Positions 32,119 through 40,975 of a DNA stretch of 44,712 bases are shown here, piece after piece. The position numbers and the translations under genes were made by a program. Source of the DNA: Thermoplasmata archaeon (GTDB lineage: Archaea; Thermoplasmatota; Thermoplasmata; Lutacidiplasmatales; UBA184); the NCBI GenBank assembly GCA_030037815.1, contig JASHPZ010000086.1, positions 1 through 44,712 of the forward strand, written 5' to 3'. Each line of letters opens with the position of its first letter. Within the stretch, counting starts at the first letter, position 1. The notes beneath the pieces are model-generated. The model saw nothing but the letters and a program-made list of their open reading frames with translations. It searched no databases and was not told where the DNA came from.

Positions 32119-32478
32119 ATGATGGCTACCGGGAACGTCGGCGCAGTCATTAAGGACCTGAAGACCCGCATCGGCGGGATCGCCACCGCGCTCGTCTCGC
32201 GCGACGGCCTCGTGCTCTACGCGGACGTGCCCGCGGGCGTCTACACCGAAACGTTCGCGATCATGTGCGCGACGATCTTGGGCGCCGCCGCGACGGCGAA
32301 CACCGAGCTCAACCGCGCGCCGCCCGAGCGGATCGTCATCGAGGGCAACGACTCGAAGACGATCATCGTCGGCAGCGGCAAGAAGGCGCTCCTGGTCGCG
32401 GTCGTCGACCAGACGGTCGACCTGCAGAAGGTCCTGGGCGAGGTCGTCAAGGTCGCCGACCTCCTGAAGGCGAACTAG
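32119..32478 (+). CDS. Roadblock/LC7 domain protein
   Basis: This 119-aa protein of the roadblock/longin-like class is one of the dimeric regulators that bind small Ras-like GTPases in bacteria and archaea. The fold reads IKDLKTRIGGIATALVSRDGLVLYADVP, then a central helix EIFAIMCATI-like stretch (YTETFAIMCATILGAA), and KTIIVGSGKKALLVAVVDQ. No GTPase gene is adjacent. It starts ATG ATG 12 nt behind the V4R gene with AGGGGGG as possible Shine-Dalgarno. The pair probably acts as one regulatory module. Confidence 0.88.
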   Translation: MMATGNVGAVIKDLKTRIGGIATALVSRDGLVLYADVPAGVYTETFAIMCATILGAAATANTELNRAPPERIVIEGNDSKTIIVGSGKKALLVAVVDQTVDLQKVLGEVVKVADLLKAN

Positions 32479-32507
32479 GCGCGCCGCGGCGCTCCGCGAA
32501 CTTCGAT

Positions 32508-33353
32508 CTACCGGGCGGGAGCGCCCGAGGGAGGCTGGCCGTTCCCGAGCCGGCGGTCGCGGGCCGTCAAGACCCGCGTCACGTAACCCGCGAACGCCGC
32601 GGCGAGGCGGGACCAGGCGATGACCCCCTGCTGGCCGGCGAGGAGCCGGCTCATCCGGTACCGACCCCAGAGGCTGCCCTGCTTCTCGGTGAGCTGCTTG
32701 CGGCCGTAGCCGTTCCAGAACGCCTGCCAGAGGAACCGGAGGAACGTCGCGCGCATGTGGTGGTAGACGACCGCCTCGGGCACGTACCGGATCGCGGCGC
32801 CGGCCCGGACGGCCCGCAGGTTCAGGTCGATGTCCTCGGCGGTGATGAACCGCGGGTCGAACCCGCCGAGCCGGTCGAACAGCGCCCGGTCGTAGGCGAG
32901 GTTGCAGCTCGGGTACGTCACGTCGTAGCCGCTCTGGTACAGCTCGACCCGCTCGAGCTGGCCGTAGGGGTGGGTGCCGGTGACGACGGTGCGTCCGGCG
33001 GCGACCGCGGCGGTCGCGAGCCCGCCCCGCAGGGCGTGCAGCCAGTCCGGCGCGGCGTAGCAGTCGCCGTCGATGAACGCGACGAAGGCGCCGCGCGCGT
33101 GCTCGACCCCGGTGTTCCGACCGATTCCGCGCGACCCCGGGTGCTGGAAGACGCGGACCAGGTCGCCGTGCCGCCGCGCGTACTCCTGGGCGATCTCCCA
33201 GGTGCGGTCGCGGCTCTCCGACTCGACCAGCACGACCTCGAACGGCGGCTCCTGGAGGAGCAGGCTGTCGAGCAGCTGGGGGAGGTGGTCTTCCTCGTTC
33301 CGAACGGTGATGACGACGGAAAGGAGGGGGGCCGGCGCGGCGTTACTTCCCAA
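32508..33353 (-). CDS. Family 2 glycosyltransferase
   Basis: This 281-aa GT-A enzyme has an N-terminal nucleotide-sugar domain (LLSVVITVRNEEDHLPQLLDSL), the metal-binding DxD-like segment FIDGDCYAAPDW and the acceptor motif ITAEDIDLNLRAVRAG (ED). No membrane helix is obvious, though a hydrophobic stretch sits near residue 250. It may act in glycan assembly for surface glycoproteins; one large sequon-rich protein is encoded about 2 kb away. The start TTG 33353 overlaps the PRC-barrel stop by 11 nt, and no better start exists upstream of the first strand. Confidence 0.85.
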   Translation of the reverse strand: MGSNAAPAPLLSVVITVRNEEDHLPQLLDSLLLQEPPFEVVLVESESRDRTWEIAQEYARRHGDLVRVFQHPGSRGIGRNTGVEHARGAFVAFIDGDCYAAPDWLHALRGGLATAAVAAGRTVVTGTHPYGQLERVELYQSGYDVTYPSCNLAYDRALFDRLGGFDPRFITAEDIDLNLRAVRAGAAIRYVPEAVVYHHMRATFLRFLWQAFWNGYGRKQLTEKQGSLWGRYRMSRLLAGQQGVIAWSRLAAAFAGYVTRVLTARDRRLGNGQPPSGAPAR

Positions 33354-33585
33354 TGTCCATCACGACGACGTCCTTGACCGCGCGCATGCTCTTGAAGGGG
33401 AGCACGAGCCGGCCCGACGCGTCGTTCTGGAAGAGGCGCTGCTCGACGTCCTCGCTCGGGGTGACGAGGACGTGCGCGATCCCGCCGGTCAGGGTGTCGA
33501 CCACGAAGTTGTCGATCAGTCCGAGGATCTGGCCGTCGTTGGTCATCACCGTCTTGCCGCGGAGCTCGGTCAGGAACTTGCGCAT
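33343..33585 (-). CDS. PRC-barrel domain protein
   Basis: This 80-aa small beta-barrel protein reads LRGKTVMTNDGQILGLIDNFVVDTLTGGIAHVLV, then LVLPFKSMRAVKDVVVMD. Such stand-alone PRC-barrels are frequent in archaea; related domains in RimM and photosynthetic reaction centre H subunits mediate RNA or protein contacts. Its precise role is unknown. It lies upstream of and overlaps the glycosyltransferase by 11 nt. ATG 33585 is preceded by the minus-strand TATA box ATTAAATA with a UTR of about 13 nt. Confidence 0.85.
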   Translation of the reverse strand: MRKFLTELRGKTVMTNDGQILGLIDNFVVDTLTGGIAHVLVTPSEDVEQRLFQNDASGRLVLPFKSMRAVKDVVVMDIGK

Positions 33586-33621
33586 GGGGGGAACGCCTCA
33601 CGCGGCGATGCCCGGGAGCCG

Positions 33622-33629
33622 TATTTAAT
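33622..33629 (-). promoter_or_regulatory. TATA box for PRC-barrel/glycosyltransferase
   Basis: ATTAAATA on the minus strand is centred 40 nt from ATG 33585. Confidence 0.65.
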
Positions 33630-33717
33630 CGTTAGCGAGCAACGGCAACGCTCCGGAGCCGGTTCCGGCCGGCGAGGAACCGGTCCGGCGCCGGACGCGG
33701 CATTCGGTCGGGCAATG

Positions 33718-33725
33718 CTTATATC
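33718..33725 (+). promoter_or_regulatory. TATA box for the L18e-L13-S9-RpoN operon
   Basis: CTTATATC is centred 32 nt upstream of the L18e ATG. Confidence 0.7.
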
Positions 33726-33753
33726 GGGCACCCGGGTCGAGGGCCTTCCGCGC

Positions 33754-34119
33754 ATGCCCCAATCGATCCGCAAGGACAACCCCGAGCTCGTACGGCTCAT
33801 CGTCGAGCTGCGACGCGCGGCCCGGGCGCACCAGGCCCCGATCTGGGGCGCGGTCGCGGACCGGCTCGAGCGGGCGCGCCACCAGACGACCCCGGTGAAC
33901 GTCGGCCACCTCGACCGGCTGGCGACCGAGGACGAGACGCTGGTCGTCCCCGGGAAGCTCCTCGCCGAGGGCCGGCTGTCGAAGAAGGTGACGGTCGCGG
34001 CGTTCTCCTACTCGGCCCAGGCGCGCGCCAAGGTGCGCGCCGCGGGCGGCTCGGCGCTCACGGTCCACGACCTCGTCAAGGCGAAGCCCGACGGCGCGGG
34101 GGTGCGTCTCTTTGCCTAA
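33754..34119 (+). CDS. rpl18e: 50S ribosomal protein L18e
   Basis: This archaeal/eukaryotic large-subunit protein has 121 aa, with the family layout IRKDNPELVRLIVELRRAARAHQAPIW then LATEDETLVVPGKLLAEGRLSKKVTVAAFSYS and a C-terminal GSALTVHDLV. It is the first gene of the conserved archaeal cluster L18e-L13-S9-RpoN. ATG 33754 was chosen on the TATA spacing; the ORF track extends falsely to 33073. Its stop overlaps the L13 start by 8 nt. Confidence 0.95.
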   Translation: MPQSIRKDNPELVRLIVELRRAARAHQAPIWGAVADRLERARHQTTPVNVGHLDRLATEDETLVVPGKLLAEGRLSKKVTVAAFSYSAQARAKVRAAGGSALTVHDLVKAKPDGAGVRLFA

Positions 34120-34552
34120 AGCGGCGCCGACGGGTCCGGTGGTCGTCGACGCGAGCGGCCTCGTGCTGGGCCGCGCCGCCAGCCTGATCGCGCAGCGCCT
34201 CCTCGCCGGCGAGGAGGTCGTCGTCGTCAACGCCGAGAAGAGCGTCGTCACCGGTTCGCGCGCGCAGGTCCTCGCCCACTACACGGCGGCCCGCGCCCGC
34301 GGCTCGGTCCGCTCCGGTCCGCACTTCCCGCGCTACCCCGACCGCATCTTCCGACGGACGGTCCGCGGCATGCTGCCGCATCTCAAGACCCGCGGCAAGG
34401 TCGCGATGGAGCGCCTCGACGTCCACATCGGCGTCCCGGACGAGTTCAAGGGCTCGACGCCCGTGACCCTCGACCGGGCGAAGGCGCGGCCGAGCCTCCG
34501 TCCGCCGCTGACGCTCGCCGAGATCACCCGCCTCTTGGGGGCGCACGTTTGA
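34112..34552 (+). CDS. rpl13: 50S ribosomal protein L13 (uL13)
   Basis: This large-subunit protein of 146 aa contains VVDASGLVLGRAASLIAQRLLAGEEVVVVNAEKS, HFPRYPDRIFRRTVRGMLPH and the conserved KTRGKVAMERLDVHIGVP. The start is TTG 34112, overlapping L18e by 8 nt. Its TGA overlaps the S9 TTG by 4 nt, so the three genes are tightly coupled. Confidence 0.95.
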   Translation: MPKAAPTGPVVVDASGLVLGRAASLIAQRLLAGEEVVVVNAEKSVVTGSRAQVLAHYTAARARGSVRSGPHFPRYPDRIFRRTVRGMLPHLKTRGKVAMERLDVHIGVPDEFKGSTPVTLDRAKARPSLRPPLTLAEITRLLGAHV

Positions 34553-34956
34553 AGGCGCCGGTCGTCGTCCTGACCACGGGCAAGCGGAAGCGCGCGGTGG
34601 CGCGCGCGACCGTGCGCAAGGGCCAGGGCCTCGTCCGCTTCAACGACCTGCCCCTCGAGCTGGTCACGCCCGAGATCGTCCGCCAGAAGGTCTCCGAGCC
34701 GCTCCTGATGGTCGGCGACCGCGCGCGGGCGCTCGACATCACCGTCGCGACCCGCGGCGGCGGGATCATCGGCCAGGCCTCCGCCGCCCGCACCGCGGTC
34801 GCGCGCGGCCTGATCGAGTGGCTCAAGGACGCCGAATTGAAGGAGACGTTCAAGCACTACGACCGCTCGCTGCTCGTGAACGACCCGCGCCGCAAGCTGC
34901 CGAAGCGGCCGGGCGGACGCGGCGCCCGCAAGCGCCGCCAGAAGTCGTACCGGTGA
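34549..34956 (+). CDS. rps9: 30S ribosomal protein S9 (uS9)
   Basis: This small-subunit protein of 135 aa contains TTGKRKRAVARATVRKG at the N-terminus and GGGIIGQASAARTAVARGLIEWL in the core. The basic C-terminal extension ending KRRQKSYR reaches the P-site tRNA in the ribosome. TTG 34549 overlaps the L13 stop (TTGA). RpoN follows after 16 nt. Confidence 0.96.
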   Translation: MKAPVVVLTTGKRKRAVARATVRKGQGLVRFNDLPLELVTPEIVRQKVSEPLLMVGDRARALDITVATRGGGIIGQASAARTAVARGLIEWLKDAELKETFKHYDRSLLVNDPRRKLPKRPGGRGARKRRQKSYR

Positions 34957-34972
34957 CGGGAGGCGCGCGACG

Positions 34973-35170
34973 ATGACGATGATGGTGCCCGTGCGCTGCT
35001 TCACCTGCGGCGCCGTGATCGGACAGCACTGGGACGAGTTCCGCGAGCGGACGAGCCGCGGCGAGCCCGCGGGCGCCGTGATGGACGGCCTTGGCCTCCA
35101 CCGGTACTGCTGCCGGCGGATGCTGCTCACCCACGTCGACCTCCTGGACGAGGTCGGCCCGTACGGCTGA
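34973..35170 (+). CDS. rpoN: RNA polymerase subunit N (Rpb10)
   Basis: This zinc-binding assembly subunit of archaeal RNA polymerase stabilises the RpoD/RpoL platform. The 65-aa protein has the family start VPVRCFTCGAVIG (first Cys pair) and LHRYCCRRML (second pair). ATG 34973 has GGGAGG upstream; an internal ATG at 34979 or 34982 is closer to the usual family N-terminus. It ends the ribosomal cluster, which in many archaea also contains rpoD upstream and S2 downstream; neither is here. Confidence 0.95.
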   Translation: MTMMVPVRCFTCGAVIGQHWDEFRERTSRGEPAGAVMDGLGLHRYCCRRMLLTHVDLLDEVGPYG

Positions 35171-35204
35171 GCGCCGAGTCCGGCGCGCGCCCTCGGGCGC
35201 GTAG

Positions 35205-35230
35205 CCCCGATCCCGACTCTGGGTTCGGGG
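35205..35230. terminator. Hairpin between convergent rpoN and surface-protein genes
   Basis: CCCCGA and TCGGGG enclose an inner CCC/GGG pairing, giving a stable hairpin in the 105-nt convergent gap. No poly-T run follows, so it may instead be an RNA-stability element. Confidence 0.3.
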
Positions 35231-35275
35231 AGAAATCGAGAAGAAAGGGTTCGCTCGGGGGCCGGTCCGGCCCCG

Positions 35276-38200
35276 CTAGTCGTCGTCGTCCTCGTCGTCC
35301 GCCGGCTTCTTCGAGCTGCGCTCGAGGCCGGACTTCGACGTCGTGGACTTCCCGCCGGCCTTCCGCGCGGGGCGGCGGTACCACCAGACGAGCGCCAGGA
35401 TCACGACGACCACCACGACCGCGATGGCGACGTACTCGAGCAGCTGGGTGGTCGGGTTCGGCTTCACCGAGATCGACTGCGAGATCGTTCCCGGCGGGCT
35501 GGTCGAGTTCGCGACCCCCGTCCACTCGTTGTTCGAGGTCCCGTTCGCGTAGAAGATGTAGTTGCCCGAGGTCGAGGGCGACCACGTCACCTGCGCGCGG
35601 ACCGTCTTGTTGTACGTCAGGTTCGCGATCGAACCCGTCGCGAACGGCACGGTATTGACCACGCCCGGCGCGGTGTAGTTGAAGAACTGCACCGAGGACG
35701 GGCTCCCGCCGAGCGTCGAGCGGCTGCCGGTCCCGCTCGGGCCGGTGGTGTACCAGGTGACCGTCACGTACTGCGCGGTCGACAAGGAGCCGCCCAGGTT
35801 CGTGATGTTCACCCAGAACGTGTAGCTCGAGCCCGCGGTCAGCGAGGACGGACCGGTCAGGTTCGCCGACGAGATGATCGGCCGGATCGTCGAGTTGGTC
35901 GTGACCGTGACCGACGTGACCGTGTACGCCGAGTTGTTGTTGCGGTCCCAGACCGTCAGGTTCACCGAGTAGCTACCGGTGACGAGCGGCGTCAGCCAGA
36001 GCGCCGGGTAGACGTTCCCCGGCTTCACCTTGGTCGCGTTGATCCCGTCGTGGATCGTGCCGTTGGACGCCGTGACCAGCCAGTAGTACTTCACGACCGA
36101 CCCGTTGTTCGGGTCCGACGAGTTGCCCGCGTTGAACTGCACCTTCGCGGTCCCGTTCGATCCCTCCGTCACGCCGCCGGACGAGGCGATCGGCTTGCCC
36201 GCCGAGTTGAGCAGCTGGATCGCGGGCACCGGCTTCTGCGTGTCGTTGACGAGGACGACCAGGCTCGTCTTGGCGGACTTGCCCGTGCCGGTCCAGACCG
36301 TCAGGGTGAGGTTGTACTGCCACCCCAGGAACGCGATGTGGTTCCCGGCGACGACCCCGCTCGTCAGGTAGACCCCGTTCCCGAGGAACTGGAACGTGTA
36401 GTTCTGCCAGTAGAGCCCGCCCGTGTAGTTCGCGCCCGCGAGCTTGAACCCGCGGCCGGAGTTGGTGAACGCCCCGATCGCGAGGACGTTCGGGTTCGCG
36501 ACCGCGCTCGCGGTCGCGTTGAAGTGGAGCACCGTGCTCCAGTTCACGAACAGGTACGTCGTACCGGCGACCGTCCGGGTCTGCGCCGAAGAGGCGTTCG
36601 AGGCGATCCCCGCGGTCGGCGTGCTGGTGACCACCGAGACGTTGAACGTCGTCCAGTTGACGAGGCCCCCCGAGCTCGTGATCGTCAGGTTCCCGTGGTA
36701 CTGGGTCCCGTTCGCGGTCGCGAGGAGGTAGGTGTGGTTGGTGGTCGCCTTGGTCGTGGTGTTGGTCGCGCCGTCGCCGAACGTCCACTGGAACAGCGTG
36801 CCGTTCGTGCCCGCCGGGTACGTCGAGTTGAGGGCGGAGAACGTGACGTTCTGCCCGACCCCGACCACGAACGTGTAGTTCGCGTGCGTCCCGTTCAGGA
36901 TGTTCGCCGAGGAGAACGCGAAGTTCGCGACCGAGATGTTGACGTTCGCGACCAGGCTCGCCGCCTTGACGATCGTGAACTTCGCCGTCCCGCCCGCGCT
37001 GGGCGACGGGAGGCTCACCAGCGTGAACTTCGTCCACGTCCCGCCGGGGCCCGCCGCGACCAGCTTCGTGTGGGCCGGCGCCTGCGTGTCGGAGGCGAGG
37101 ATGAATCCCGACGGCAAGACGACCGTGTAGTTGTACGAGTTCGCGCTCGTGGGGTGGGCGAAGTTGAACCCGACCGTGTAGGTCGAGCTGTTCAGCGCGA
37201 TCGTCCCGTTGAGCGCGTACGTCGAGTTCCAGCCGTAGGAGATCTTCGCGGTGCTCGCGATCCCGCAGGCCCCCGAGCAGGTCGGGTTCCAGTTGAGCAG
37301 CACCGGGGTCGTCTTCGGGGCGAGGAAGCCGGTCGAGTTGACGACCGCGCCGGCCTGCACCGCCGGGAGGAACGGACCCTGCGAGGCGACCCAGGACTGG
37401 AGCTGCGCGAGGTCGGAGCTGGGGAACGTCAGGGAGTGGTTGAAGTCGAGGCCGAGCTGCGCCCACAGTTGACCGACCGAGCCGTTCGGAAGGTACGGGA
37501 ACACGGAGTTGTTCCCGAGCTGGACGTTGGTCGTGACGGTGAGGTTCCCCGTCCCGTTCAGGATGTCGATCCCGGTGTAGTTGAGCGTGGTCGAGTAGTT
37601 GCCGAGGTTCGCGAACGGCACGTTCGCGACCTGGACGTTGTGGACGACGCGGCCCGGCGCCGTGACGGTCACGGGGTACCAGGTCGTCTGGTAGCCGACC
37701 GTCGAGACGATCGTGTCGAAGCTGCCGGGGTACGTCCCCAACGTGTAGTACCCGCCCGCCGGCGTCGTCTGGGAGTAGATCGCGCCCGTCGAGGGGTTGA
37801 ACAGGGTGACGTTGCCGCCGTCCGGCACGGGCGAGAGCGGCGCGCTCGCGAGGTAGGAGTTCCCGGCGAGGACGTAGCTCTGCAGCGAGATGTTCAGCCG
37901 CGGCGGGCTGCGCGAGGCGATCGTCAGCGCGGTCGTGTTGAACAGCGCGGGCCCCTGCGTGAACGACGTCTGGAGCGTCCAGTTGCCGAACGGCGCCAGG
38001 AGCGTGAACGTCCCGTTCGCGGGCGTCGTGTTCGTGACGAGCGTCACGCCGTTGTACTGCGGGGCGAGGAGGCGGAGGTTGGCGCCGCCCTCGGGGTACC
38101 CCTGGGACGAGACCGTGCCCTTGACGGTCGAGTTGTACGGCAGGGCGAGGACGTTCGAGATGACCCACCGGAACGTGCCGGTCGGGGAGAGCTGGCTCGA

Positions 38201-38599
38201 GTTGAGGTACTGGTAGACCGGGTTCTGGTTCTCCGACAGGATGGCGTACGGCGTCGTCGAGGAGCCCGAGAACGTGACGTTCGTCTGGGTCGGGACCCAG
38301 ATCCCCCAGTAGCCGGGCGAGAGCGCGGAGCTCGTGCTGGTCGCCGTGAAGGTGAACTGGCCGCCGCTTCCGACGTTGGCCGTGTAGACCACGCCCGTCG
38401 CCTGCGACACGAGGTCGACCTGCACGCCCGACGGGACGGGTCCACCGAAGCCCGCAGGCTGGTAGACGAACCCGGATAGGGTGTAGTTCGGCGTCGCGGC
38501 GGCGACGGTCCCGGTGAACGTGAAGAGCGTGCTCCCCACGATCGCCAGCACCAGGGCCCACAGGGCGGTGCGATAGAGCGGCCGGTCCAACTGTTCCAC
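35276..38599 (-). CDS. Large secreted/surface glycoprotein with PKD- and CARDB-like domains
   Basis: The 1107-aa protein has an N-terminal hydrophobic segment (ALWALVLAIVGSTLFTF) ending near AAA-TP as a signal peptide or anchor. A very long Ser/Thr/Asn-rich beta region follows, with two carboxypeptidase-regulatory-like modules near the start. A PKD domain (FQWTFGDGATN) lies around residue 600, further Ig-like repeats follow, and a CARDB-like segment (LTAGSSYTFWVNITNLGG) is near 950. N-x-S/T sequons are extremely dense, so it is probably heavily N-glycosylated. A C-terminal TM helix (YVAIAVVVVVVILALVWWYRR) and an Asp-rich cytoplasmic tail close it. The start GTG 38599 has GAAGGGGAGA as Shine-Dalgarno. 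It is likely an S-layer or adhesion protein. Confidence 0.8.
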   Translation of the reverse strand: MEQLDRPLYRTALWALVLAIVGSTLFTFTGTVAAATPNYTLSGFVYQPAGFGGPVPSGVQVDLVSQATGVVYTANVGSGGQFTFTATSTSSALSPGYWGIWVPTQTNVTFSGSSTTPYAILSENQNPVYQYLNSSQLSPTGTFRWVISNVLALPYNSTVKGTVSSQGYPEGGANLRLLAPQYNGVTLVTNTTPANGTFTLLAPFGNWTLQTSFTQGPALFNTTALTIASRSPPRLNISLQSYVLAGNSYLASAPLSPVPDGGNVTLFNPSTGAIYSQTTPAGGYYTLGTYPGSFDTIVSTVGYQTTWYPVTVTAPGRVVHNVQVANVPFANLGNYSTTLNYTGIDILNGTGNLTVTTNVQLGNNSVFPYLPNGSVGQLWAQLGLDFNHSLTFPSSDLAQLQSWVASQGPFLPAVQAGAVVNSTGFLAPKTTPVLLNWNPTCSGACGIASTAKISYGWNSTYALNGTIALNSSTYTVGFNFAHPTSANSYNYTVVLPSGFILASDTQAPAHTKLVAAGPGGTWTKFTLVSLPSPSAGGTAKFTIVKAASLVANVNISVANFAFSSANILNGTHANYTFVVGVGQNVTFSALNSTYPAGTNGTLFQWTFGDGATNTTTKATTNHTYLLATANGTQYHGNLTITSSGGLVNWTTFNVSVVTSTPTAGIASNASSAQTRTVAGTTYLFVNWSTVLHFNATASAVANPNVLAIGAFTNSGRGFKLAGANYTGGLYWQNYTFQFLGNGVYLTSGVVAGNHIAFLGWQYNLTLTVWTGTGKSAKTSLVVLVNDTQKPVPAIQLLNSAGKPIASSGGVTEGSNGTAKVQFNAGNSSDPNNGSVVKYYWLVTASNGTIHDGINATKVKPGNVYPALWLTPLVTGSYSVNLTVWDRNNNSAYTVTSVTVTTNSTIRPIISSANLTGPSSLTAGSSYTFWVNITNLGGSLSTAQYVTVTWYTTGPSGTGSRSTLGGSPSSVQFFNYTAPGVVNTVPFATGSIANLTYNKTVRAQVTWSPSTSGNYIFYANGTSNNEWTGVANSTSPPGTISQSISVKPNPTTQLLEYVAIAVVVVVVILALVWWYRRPARKAGGKSTTSKSGLERSSKKPADDEDDDD

Positions 38600-38654
38600 G
38601 TCTCCCCTTCGGTATGCCCTCTGACGAAGGCGGCGCGCCGAACTTGGCCCCTCT

Positions 38655-38663
38655 ACTTATAGA
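38655..38663 (-). promoter_or_regulatory. TATA box for surface protein
   Basis: CTATAAGTA on the minus strand is centred 60 nt from GTG 38599. The UTR of about 33 nt contains a Shine-Dalgarno, unlike the leaderless genes here. Confidence 0.6.
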
Positions 38664-38706
38664 TTGCTCGGACGAGAACTCGCGCGCCGACCGGCACGCG
38701 CTCCGG

Positions 38707-40932
38707 CTATCGGTAGATGACCTCCGCGGGCGAGTCGCGGCGTCGCGCGACCCGTTCGCGAAGGAGGTGCTTTTCGAACTCCTCGTAGAACTTGAGGCTC
38801 TCGGGATCGACGGACGCCCGCACGGTCTTCATCGCCGCGTCGAAGTGGGCGCGCGTCACCTTGGACGCCTTCAGGTTCTCGCGGATGGCGGTGAGTCCCG
38901 CCTCGCGGCAGAGCGCGGCGATGTCGCTGCCGACGTACCCTTCGGTCCGCCCCGCGAGGTCGGCCAAGTTGACGTCGTCGGCCAGCGGCATCCTTTTCGT
39001 GTGGACCTTGAAGATCTCCGTGCGGCCGGCGACGTTCGGCGGCTCGACGTAGAGGAGCCGGTCGAACCGGCCCGTCCGGAGGAGCGCCTCGTCGATGATG
39101 TCCGGGCGGTTGGTCGCGGCGATCACGAGGACGCGCTCGAGCGTCTCGAGGCCGTCGATGGAGGTGAGGAGCTGGTTGACGATCCGCTCCGTCACGCCGC
39201 TCGACGTCTGGAGCCCCCGCCGCGGCGCGATCGAGTCGATCTCGTCGATGAAGACGATCGACGGGGAGGCCTGCCGCGCCTTCTTGAAGATCATCCGGAC
39301 GGCCTTCTCGCTCTCGCCGACCCACTTGCTCATCACTTCGGGGCCCTTTACCGAGATGAAGTTCGCCTGGCTCTCGGTCGCCGCCGCCTTGGCGAGGAGC
39401 GTCTTCCCGACGCCGGGCGGCCCGTAGAGCAGGATCCCGCGCGGCGGCTCGATGCCGATGTGGCGGTACACCTGCGGGTTCTTGAACGGCAGTTCGACCG
39501 ACTCCTCGAGGATCCGTCGGACGCGCTCGACGCCCCCGACCTCCTCCCAGCGGGTGGTCGGCACCTCGACCGCGACGTCGCGGAGGCTGGACGGCTCGAT
39601 CTGCTTCAGCGCCTCCTTGAAGTCGTGTTCGGTGACCTTCATCCGCTCGAGGAGCGAGAGCGGGATCGGCTGGTCGAAGTCGATCTCGGGCAGGTACCGT
39701 CGCAGCGCGCGCATCGCGGCCTCGCGCGCGAGGGAGGAGAGGTCGGCGCCGACGAACCCGTGGCTCAGCGCCGCGAGCTCCTTCAAGAGCTTCTCGCGCT
39801 CCCGCTCGCTCCCGTCGATCGGCATGCCGCGGGTGTGGATCTGGAGGATCTCGAGCCGGCCGTCCTGGGTCGGGACGCCGATCTCGATCTCGCGGTCGAA
39901 GCGGCCGGGCCGCCTGAGGGCGGGGTCGATCGCCTCCTCGCGGTTCGTGGCCGCGATCACGATCACGTTCCCGCGCCCCGAGAGGCCGTCCATCAGGGTG
40001 AGCAGCTGCGCGACGACGCGGCGCTCGACCTCGCCGACGACCTCGTCCCGGCGCGGCGCGATCGAGTCGAGCTCGTCGATGAAGATCACGCTCGGGGCGT
40101 TCTTCTCGGCCTCCTCGAACTTCTCGCGGAGCTCCTTCTCGCTCTCGCCGTAGTACTTCGAGATGATCTCCGGCCCCTGGATCCCGATGAAGTGCGCGCC
40201 CGCCTCGTTCGCGACGGCCTTCGCGATCAGCGTCTTGCCGGTCCCGGGGGGGCCGTAGAGGAGCACCCCCTTCGGCGGCGAGATCGCGAGCCGGTCGAAC
40301 AGCTCGGGGTGCTTCAGCGGGAGTTCGATCATCTCGCGGACGCGCCCCAGCTTCTCCTTGAGGCCGCCGATGTCCTCGTAGGAGACCCGCGGGGCGGCGA
40401 CCTCGGTCTCGCTGACGGTCTCCTCCTTGATCGTGATCAGGGTCGCCGGGGCGACCTGGACGATCCCCTTCGGCTGGGTCGAGACGACCATGAACGGGAG
40501 CGACCCGCCCATCAGGAACACGCCGGGAATGACGAACACGTCCCCGCGGACGAACGGCCGTCGGGTGAGCGCCTTCGCGACGAAACTCTCGAGTCCGGGC
40601 CCCAGGTCCATCCGCGCGGAGCCCGCGTAGATCGGCGCGATCGTCACCGCGTCCGCGTTCGGCGCGTCCACCCGCTGGACCGAGACGCGGTCGCCGATCG
40701 AGACGCCGGCGTTCCGGCGCACGACGGCCTCGATCCGGACGAGCCCCTTCCCCTCGTCGTCCGGCTGCGCGCGGCTCACGATCGCGGGGGTCGCCTTGCG
40801 GCCGCGGATCTCGACGATGTCGCCGAGCCCGACCTTGAGCCGCTGGCGCGTCTGGACGTCGAGCCGGGCCGTTCCGAGGCCAATGTCCTGCTGGAATGCC
40901 TCGGCGACCCGGAGCGGTATCGCTTCGCCCAT
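38707..40932 (-). CDS. cdc48: CDC48/VCP-type AAA+ ATPase (VAT)
   Basis: This double-ring unfoldase extracts and unfolds proteins and in archaea can feed the 20S proteasome. The 741-aa protein comprises the N-domain (double-psi barrel plus clam, about 1-185) and D1 with GPPGTGKT and [14 protein letters not shown]2 has GPPGVGKT and [14 protein letters not shown]; both rings keep AATNR sensor regions. The chain ends VIYR, so the last three residues IYR fit the HbYX proteasome-docking motif. ATG 40932 lies 32 nt from a minus-strand TATA box. Confidence 0.96.
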   Translation of the reverse strand: MGEAIPLRVAEAFQQDIGLGTARLDVQTRQRLKVGLGDIVEIRGRKATPAIVSRAQPDDEGKGLVRIEAVVRRNAGVSIGDRVSVQRVDAPNADAVTIAPIYAGSARMDLGPGLESFVAKALTRRPFVRGDVFVIPGVFLMGGSLPFMVVSTQPKGIVQVAPATLITIKEETVSETEVAAPRVSYEDIGGLKEKLGRVREMIELPLKHPELFDRLAISPPKGVLLYGPPGTGKTLIAKAVANEAGAHFIGIQGPEIISKYYGESEKELREKFEEAEKNAPSVIFIDELDSIAPRRDEVVGEVERRVVAQLLTLMDGLSGRGNVIVIAATNREEAIDPALRRPGRFDREIEIGVPTQDGRLEILQIHTRGMPIDGSEREREKLLKELAALSHGFVGADLSSLAREAAMRALRRYLPEIDFDQPIPLSLLERMKVTEHDFKEALKQIEPSSLRDVAVEVPTTRWEEVGGVERVRRILEESVELPFKNPQVYRHIGIEPPRGILLYGPPGVGKTLLAKAAATESQANFISVKGPEVMSKWVGESEKAVRMIFKKARQASPSIVFIDEIDSIAPRRGLQTSSGVTERIVNQLLTSIDGLETLERVLVIAATNRPDIIDEALLRTGRFDRLLYVEPPNVAGRTEIFKVHTKRMPLADDVNLADLAGRTEGYVGSDIAALCREAGLTAIRENLKASKVTRAHFDAAMKTVRASVDPESLKFYEEFEKHLLRERVARRRDSPAEVIYR

Positions 40933-40960
40933 CCGCGGGGTTTGGACCCGCTCTCCGAGG

Positions 40961-40967
40961 GATAAGG
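40961..40967 (-). promoter_or_regulatory. TATA box for cdc48
   Basis: CCTTATC on the minus strand is centred 32 nt from ATG 40932. It is just upstream of the DUF72 stop. Confidence 0.55.
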
Positions 40968-40975
40968 ATTGCTTT

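Noticed and set aside
36050-38479. 809-aa plus-strand ORF opposite the surface protein
   Set aside because: It is a charged, low-complexity antisense shadow; the minus-strand protein has clear domains, sequons and a TM helix.
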